From Alphaproteobacteria bacterium (GTDB lineage Bacteria > Pseudomonadota > Alphaproteobacteria > Acetobacterales > Acetobacteraceae), in contig JAFKFI010000063.1 in the NCBI GenBank assembly GCA_017307285.1, positions 24,308-88,307 of the forward strand: 64,000 bases of DNA, read 5' to 3'. Made by a program: the position numbers and the translations under genes. Numbering within the stretch: position 1 is the stretch's first letter; each line of letters begins with the position of its first letter. Shown piece by piece: positions 61,211 through 64,000 of this stretch. The notes beneath the pieces are model-generated. The model had not been told where the DNA came from. It worked only from the letters and a program-made list of their open reading frames with translations, and ran no database searches.

Positions 61211-62212
61211 ATGCGCGCGATGCTGTTCAGGGGAGCCGGGCGGCCGCTGGAGCAGGCCACCCTCCCGCTCCCGCGTCCCGGCGAGCATCAGGTACTCATC
61301 GAGGTAGCCGCCTGCGCCGTCTGCCGCACCGATCTGCACGTGGTCGATGGCGAGCTAGCCAACCCGAAGCTGCCGCTCGTCCCCGGCCACGAGATCGTCG
61401 GCCGCGTGGTCGCGAACGGCCCCGGCGCCGAGCGGTACCATGAGGGCGACCGTGTCGGCGTCCCCTGGCTCGGCTGGACTTGCGGCGAATGTGCCTATTG
61501 CCGATCCGGCCGCGAGAATTTGTGCGAGCGGGCGCGCTTCACCGGCTATCAGATCGACGGCGGCTATGCCGGCTTCACCGTCGCCGACGAGTGTTTCTGC
61601 TTCCCGATCCCCGACGCCTACACCGACATCGAGGCCGCGCCGCTGCTCTGCGCCGGGCTGATCGGCTACCGCAGCCTGCGCATGGCGGGCGACGCGCGCC
61701 GCCTCGGGATCTACGGGTTCGGCGCGGCGGCGCACATCGTCGCGCAAGTGGCGCGCCATCAGGGGCGGGAGCTGTTCTCCTTCACCCGCCCCGGCGACGT
61801 CGCGGCGCAGGATTTCGCCCGCCGCATCACCGGCGGCTGGGCTGGCGGCTCGGACGAGGCGCCGCCCGACCAACTCGACGCCGCGCTGATCTTCGCCCCC
61901 GTGGGCGCGCTCGTTCCCACCGCGCTGCGGGCGCTCTCACCCGGCGGCGTGGTGGTGTGCGGCGGCATCCACATGAGTAACCTGCCGTCCTTCCCCTACG
62001 AATGGCTGTGGCAGGAACGCTCCATCCGGTCGGTCGCTAACCTTACCCGCCGCGACGCCGAGGAGTTTCTTGCCCTTGCGCCCCAGGTGCCGGTCCGCAC
62101 CGAGACGCAGCTTTATCCGCTCGCGCGTGCCAACCAGGCGCTCGCTGACCTGCGCGCGGGAAACCTGACCGGCGCCGCCGTGCTCCAGCCGGAGGCTGCC
62201 GACCACGCCTGA
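61211..62212 (+). CDS. Zinc-dependent alcohol dehydrogenase
   Basis: A 333-residue MDR enzyme: CAVCRTDLHVVDGEL with catalytic-Zn Cys, GHEIVGRV, the four-Cys structural Zn loop GWTCGECAYCRSGRENLCERA, and a cofactor loop GIYGFGAAAH in which GFGAAA replaces GxGxxG. Similar sequences are short-chain alcohol dehydrogenases. The DUF1223 gene follows after 18 bases. Confidence 0.93.
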   Translation: MRAMLFRGAGRPLEQATLPLPRPGEHQVLIEVAACAVCRTDLHVVDGELANPKLPLVPGHEIVGRVVANGPGAERYHEGDRVGVPWLGWTCGECAYCRSGRENLCERARFTGYQIDGGYAGFTVADECFCFPIPDAYTDIEAAPLLCAGLIGYRSLRMAGDARRLGIYGFGAAAHIVAQVARHQGRELFSFTRPGDVAAQDFARRITGGWAGGSDEAPPDQLDAALIFAPVGALVPTALRALSPGGVVVCGGIHMSNLPSFPYEWLWQERSIRSVANLTRRDAEEFLALAPQVPVRTETQLYPLARANQALADLRAGNLTGAAVLQPEAADHA

Positions 62213-62230
62213 TGGGGAGGTCCCACGCCG

Positions 62231-62938
62231 ATGCACCGCATGGCCTTGCTCGTTGCCATCCTGCTTGCGCCGCTGTCGGCCGCCGCCGCGGAGCCGCCCC
62301 ATCGTCCCGTGGTGGTGGAGCTGTTCACCTCGCAGGGCTGCTCGTCCTGCCCGCCCGCCGACGCCTTCCTTGCCGAGCTCGCCCGCGACCGCACCGACGT
62401 GCTGCCGCTCGGCTTCCATATCACCTACTGGAACCGCCTCGGCTGGCATGACCCGTTCTCGCTCGACGCCGCCACCGCGCGCCACCGCCACTATGCAGCC
62501 CTGTTCGGGATGGGCGGCGTCTACACACCGCAGATGGTGGTCGACGGAAAGCGCGACGTCGTCGGCTCGGACCGCGCCGCCGCGCTCTCCGCCATCCGCG
62601 CCGCCGCCGCCAGGGTCTCCACCGGGCCGACGCTGCACCTCGCGCGCGAGGCCGGTTCGATCACGCTCGACGCCGGCGCCGGCCAGGGCCGCGCGACCCT
62701 GTGGCTGATCGGCTACGACCGCGAGCACAGCACCGCGATCGGCCGTGGCGAGAACAGCGGGCACACCTTGCTGGAAGCAAATATCGTCCGCGACATCGTG
62801 GATGCCGGGGCCTGGACCGGCGCGCCCCTGCATGTTTCCTTGCCCCTGCCGCGCGGCGAGCGCGTCGCGGCGATCCTGCAGGCGGAAGACGGCAGCGTCA
62901 TCGGCGCCGCGACAGTAGTGGATCAGCCGACCGGGTAG
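62231..62938 (+). CDS. DUF1223 exported thioredoxin-like protein
   Basis: A 235-residue protein with a signal peptide (1-20, AAA before the cut) and the DUF1223 pattern: VVVELFTSQGCSSCPPADAFLAEL with a CSSC thiol motif, FHITYWNRLGWHDPFS and YTPQMVVDG. Periplasmic, with a thioredoxin-like fold; function unknown. Probably cotranscribed with the alcohol dehydrogenase. Confidence 0.93.
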   Translation: MHRMALLVAILLAPLSAAAAEPPHRPVVVELFTSQGCSSCPPADAFLAELARDRTDVLPLGFHITYWNRLGWHDPFSLDAATARHRHYAALFGMGGVYTPQMVVDGKRDVVGSDRAAALSAIRAAAARVSTGPTLHLAREAGSITLDAGAGQGRATLWLIGYDREHSTAIGRGENSGHTLLEANIVRDIVDAGAWTGAPLHVSLPLPRGERVAAILQAEDGSVIGAATVVDQPTG

Positions 62939-63074
62939 GGGCTTCGTTCCCGGCCGAGCCCAACAAATCGGCTCGACCGGGTGGTCCCCGAGCCGGTGCC
63001 GGCGCATATCTCGGGTGGGTGCAAGTCATGGGGGCGCGATCCTGTCCCCGGCGATCGTGAGGGGAGAATACGTC

Positions 63075-63722
63075 ATGCCGGTCTCGTCCACCGGGCGTCG
63101 TGCCGTTCTGCGCGCTGGCTGGCTCGGCCTGGTCACGGCGGCGCTTGCGGCGGGGCGAGCGCGCGCACAGGGCGGCGGCGACCCCGCCGGCAGCGTGGAG
63201 ACGTTTTCCAACGCGCTGCTGAAGTCGATGCGCGCCGGCTCCAGCATGTCCTTCACGCAGCGCTATGCCATGCTGGCGCCTGCGGTGGACCGCGCGCTCG
63301 ATCTCGATGTGATCCTGCGCACCTCGGTCGGGCCGCAATGGGCCAATATGTCGCCCGACCAGCAGGCGGCGCTGCGCCACGCGTTCCGCCGCTACACGAT
63401 CGCCAACTTCGCCGCGAATTTCGACAGCTACTCGGGCGAGACGATCCAGGTGAACCCGGAGCCGCGCAGCCTGTCGAACGGTGACCAGATCGTCACGACA
63501 AAGATCATCCCGACCAGCAGCTCGCCCACCACGCTGGCCTACGTCATGCGGCAGACCCCGTCCGGCTGGAAGGCCGTGGACATCCTTGCCGACGGCGCGA
63601 TCAGCCGGGTTGCGACGCAACGCTCCGATTTCCGCAGCCTGCTCGCGCGCGGCGGTGGCCCGGCCCTGGTGCAGAGCCTGCAAGACAAGGTCGCCACGCT
63701 ATCGGGCAACGCTCCGGTTTGA
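63075..63722 (+). CDS. MlaC/Ttg2D-like phospholipid-binding protein (HpnM type)
   Basis: A 215-residue exported protein with a twin-arginine-like leader (GRRAVLRAGWLGLVTAALAAG, cut after ARA), then MlaC-family features: FSNALLKSMRAG, RYAMLAPAVDRALDLDVILRTSVG, FRRYTIANFAANFDSYSGE and SGWKAVDILADGAISRVATQRSDF. MlaC proteins ferry phospholipids, and HpnM relatives ferry hopanoids, between membranes. No mla or hpn partner is in the window. GGGGAGAA precedes the ATG at 63075. Confidence 0.88.
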   Translation: MPVSSTGRRAVLRAGWLGLVTAALAAGRARAQGGGDPAGSVETFSNALLKSMRAGSSMSFTQRYAMLAPAVDRALDLDVILRTSVGPQWANMSPDQQAALRHAFRRYTIANFAANFDSYSGETIQVNPEPRSLSNGDQIVTTKIIPTSSSPTTLAYVMRQTPSGWKAVDILADGAISRVATQRSDFRSLLARGGGPALVQSLQDKVATLSGNAPV

Positions 63723-63771
63723 CACACGGGTCTGATACTAACCGCCCGAGGCTCTGACCCTTCCTCGTCAT

Positions 63772-63837
63772 GGTCGAAGGCCGACCATCCACGACTTTCG
63801 GGCGAGCGAGCAAAGTCGTGGATGCCCGGCCTTCGCC
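63772..63837. repeat. Imperfect inverted repeat, dispersed-repeat type
   Basis: The left arm (63772-63798, ending CATCCACGACTTT) and the right arm (63812-63837, starting AAAGTCGTGGATG) are complementary over about 26 bases with a few mismatches, around a 13-base loop. The wording CGTCATGG...CCATCCACGACTTT resembles dispersed palindromic repeats common in alphaproteobacterial intergenic DNA. It lies between two convergent genes. Confidence 0.65.
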
Positions 63838-63853
63838 ACTGTTGTCCGGCACG

Positions 63854-64000
63854 TCATTTGCTTGGCCAGAAGGCGAGTTGTGGTGTTGGTTTTGGCGGCG
63901 GGGGTGGCGGCGGGTCGAGCAGGTTGGCGAGGGGCCTGCGGGTGAACAGGTGAGCGCGGATTTGTGCGAGCGGGGTGACGGCGGCCTTGCGGGTCTGGGT
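63854..64000 (-). CDS. C-terminal fragment of an unknown proline-rich protein, cut by the window edge
   Basis: On the minus strand a frame is open from 64000 to a TGA at 63854-63856 and gives 48 residues: TPLAQIRAHLFTRRPLANLL, then a run of seven Pro, and the end LAFWPSK. The mixed basic and hydrophobic composition looks coding. I do not recognise the family; a transposon-related protein is possible because a dispersed repeat lies next to it. Confidence 0.45.
   Translation of the reverse strand, partial: TQTRKAAVTPLAQIRAHLFTRRPLANLLDPPPPPPPKPTPQLAFWPSK

Overview
The window is a high-GC bacterial chromosome segment with no phage genes, no intact transposase and no CRISPR array. Gene density is high, with many 1-4 base start/stop overlaps. 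A homologue of the mitochondrial complex I subunit NDUFS4, MlaC/HpnM-like and DUF1223 proteins, a TPR-glycosyltransferase fusion and a PEP-CTERM-like protein suggest an aerobic, metabolically versatile alphaproteobacterium, perhaps Rhodospirillales/Acetobacteraceae. This placement is inference from gene content; no phylogenetic marker such as rRNA is present.

Region by region. 0-8 kb: housekeeping and small proteins (metF, dodecin, TPR-glycosyltransferase, SDR, DoxX, ndk, ABC-F ATPase, HdeD-like membrane protein). 8-20 kb: a catabolic block with two acyl-CoA-ligase-type enzymes, a D-aminoacylase-type amidohydrolase, a PEP-CTERM-like exported protein, a hydantoinase/oxoprolinase A-B pair, a class III aminotransferase and a double CDGSH iron-sulfur protein. 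20-29 kb: a periplasmic binding protein coupled to a split chromate transporter, an HSL-type esterase, a CHAP hydrolase preceded by a DnaA box, RidA, an MFS exporter, two unknown small genes and an amidase. 28.8-32 kb: a carbohydrate-type ABC importer (binding protein and two permeases) without its ATPase. 32-39 kb (minus strand): a tightly coupled operon for molybdenum hydroxylase maturation (coxG, coxD, a DUF29 gene, coxE, two XdhC-type proteins, a molybdopterin-binding/MocA-like fusion and an unknown 300-residue protein) without enzyme subunits. 39-46.7 kb: an ion antiporter, 2-methylisocitrate lyase, a possibly acquired glycosyltransferase, an oxalate/formate-type MFS protein, and a coupled trio of HDAC-like deacetylase, DUF192 protein and ClpP-like exported protein with C-terminal repeats. 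46.7-51 kb: tRNA-Pro, the NDUFS4 homologue, tRNA-Arg, a broken VapC gene and an EmrAB-type efflux pump with an HxlR regulator. 51-56.2 kb: a TauD-type dioxygenase, a chemoreceptor, a secreted protein made of nine near-identical repeats, and an HtrA protease. 56-64 kb: three palindromes spaced 33 bp apart, an SMP-30 lactonase, an SDR-Usp-AckA cluster, a VOC protein, an acetyltransferase, a zinc alcohol dehydrogenase, a DUF1223 protein, an MlaC-like protein, a dispersed inverted repeat and a truncated unknown gene.

The strongest candidates for something undescribed are the nine-repeat secreted protein with its hairpins and adjacent HtrA protease (53.7-56.2 kb), the exported ClpP-fold protein with alternating DW..G repeats (45.8-46.7 kb), and the unknown last gene of the molybdoenzyme maturation operon (32.0-32.9 kb). 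Starts were often moved inward from the longest open frame, using ribosome-binding sites, overlaps and family length; several use GTG or TTG.
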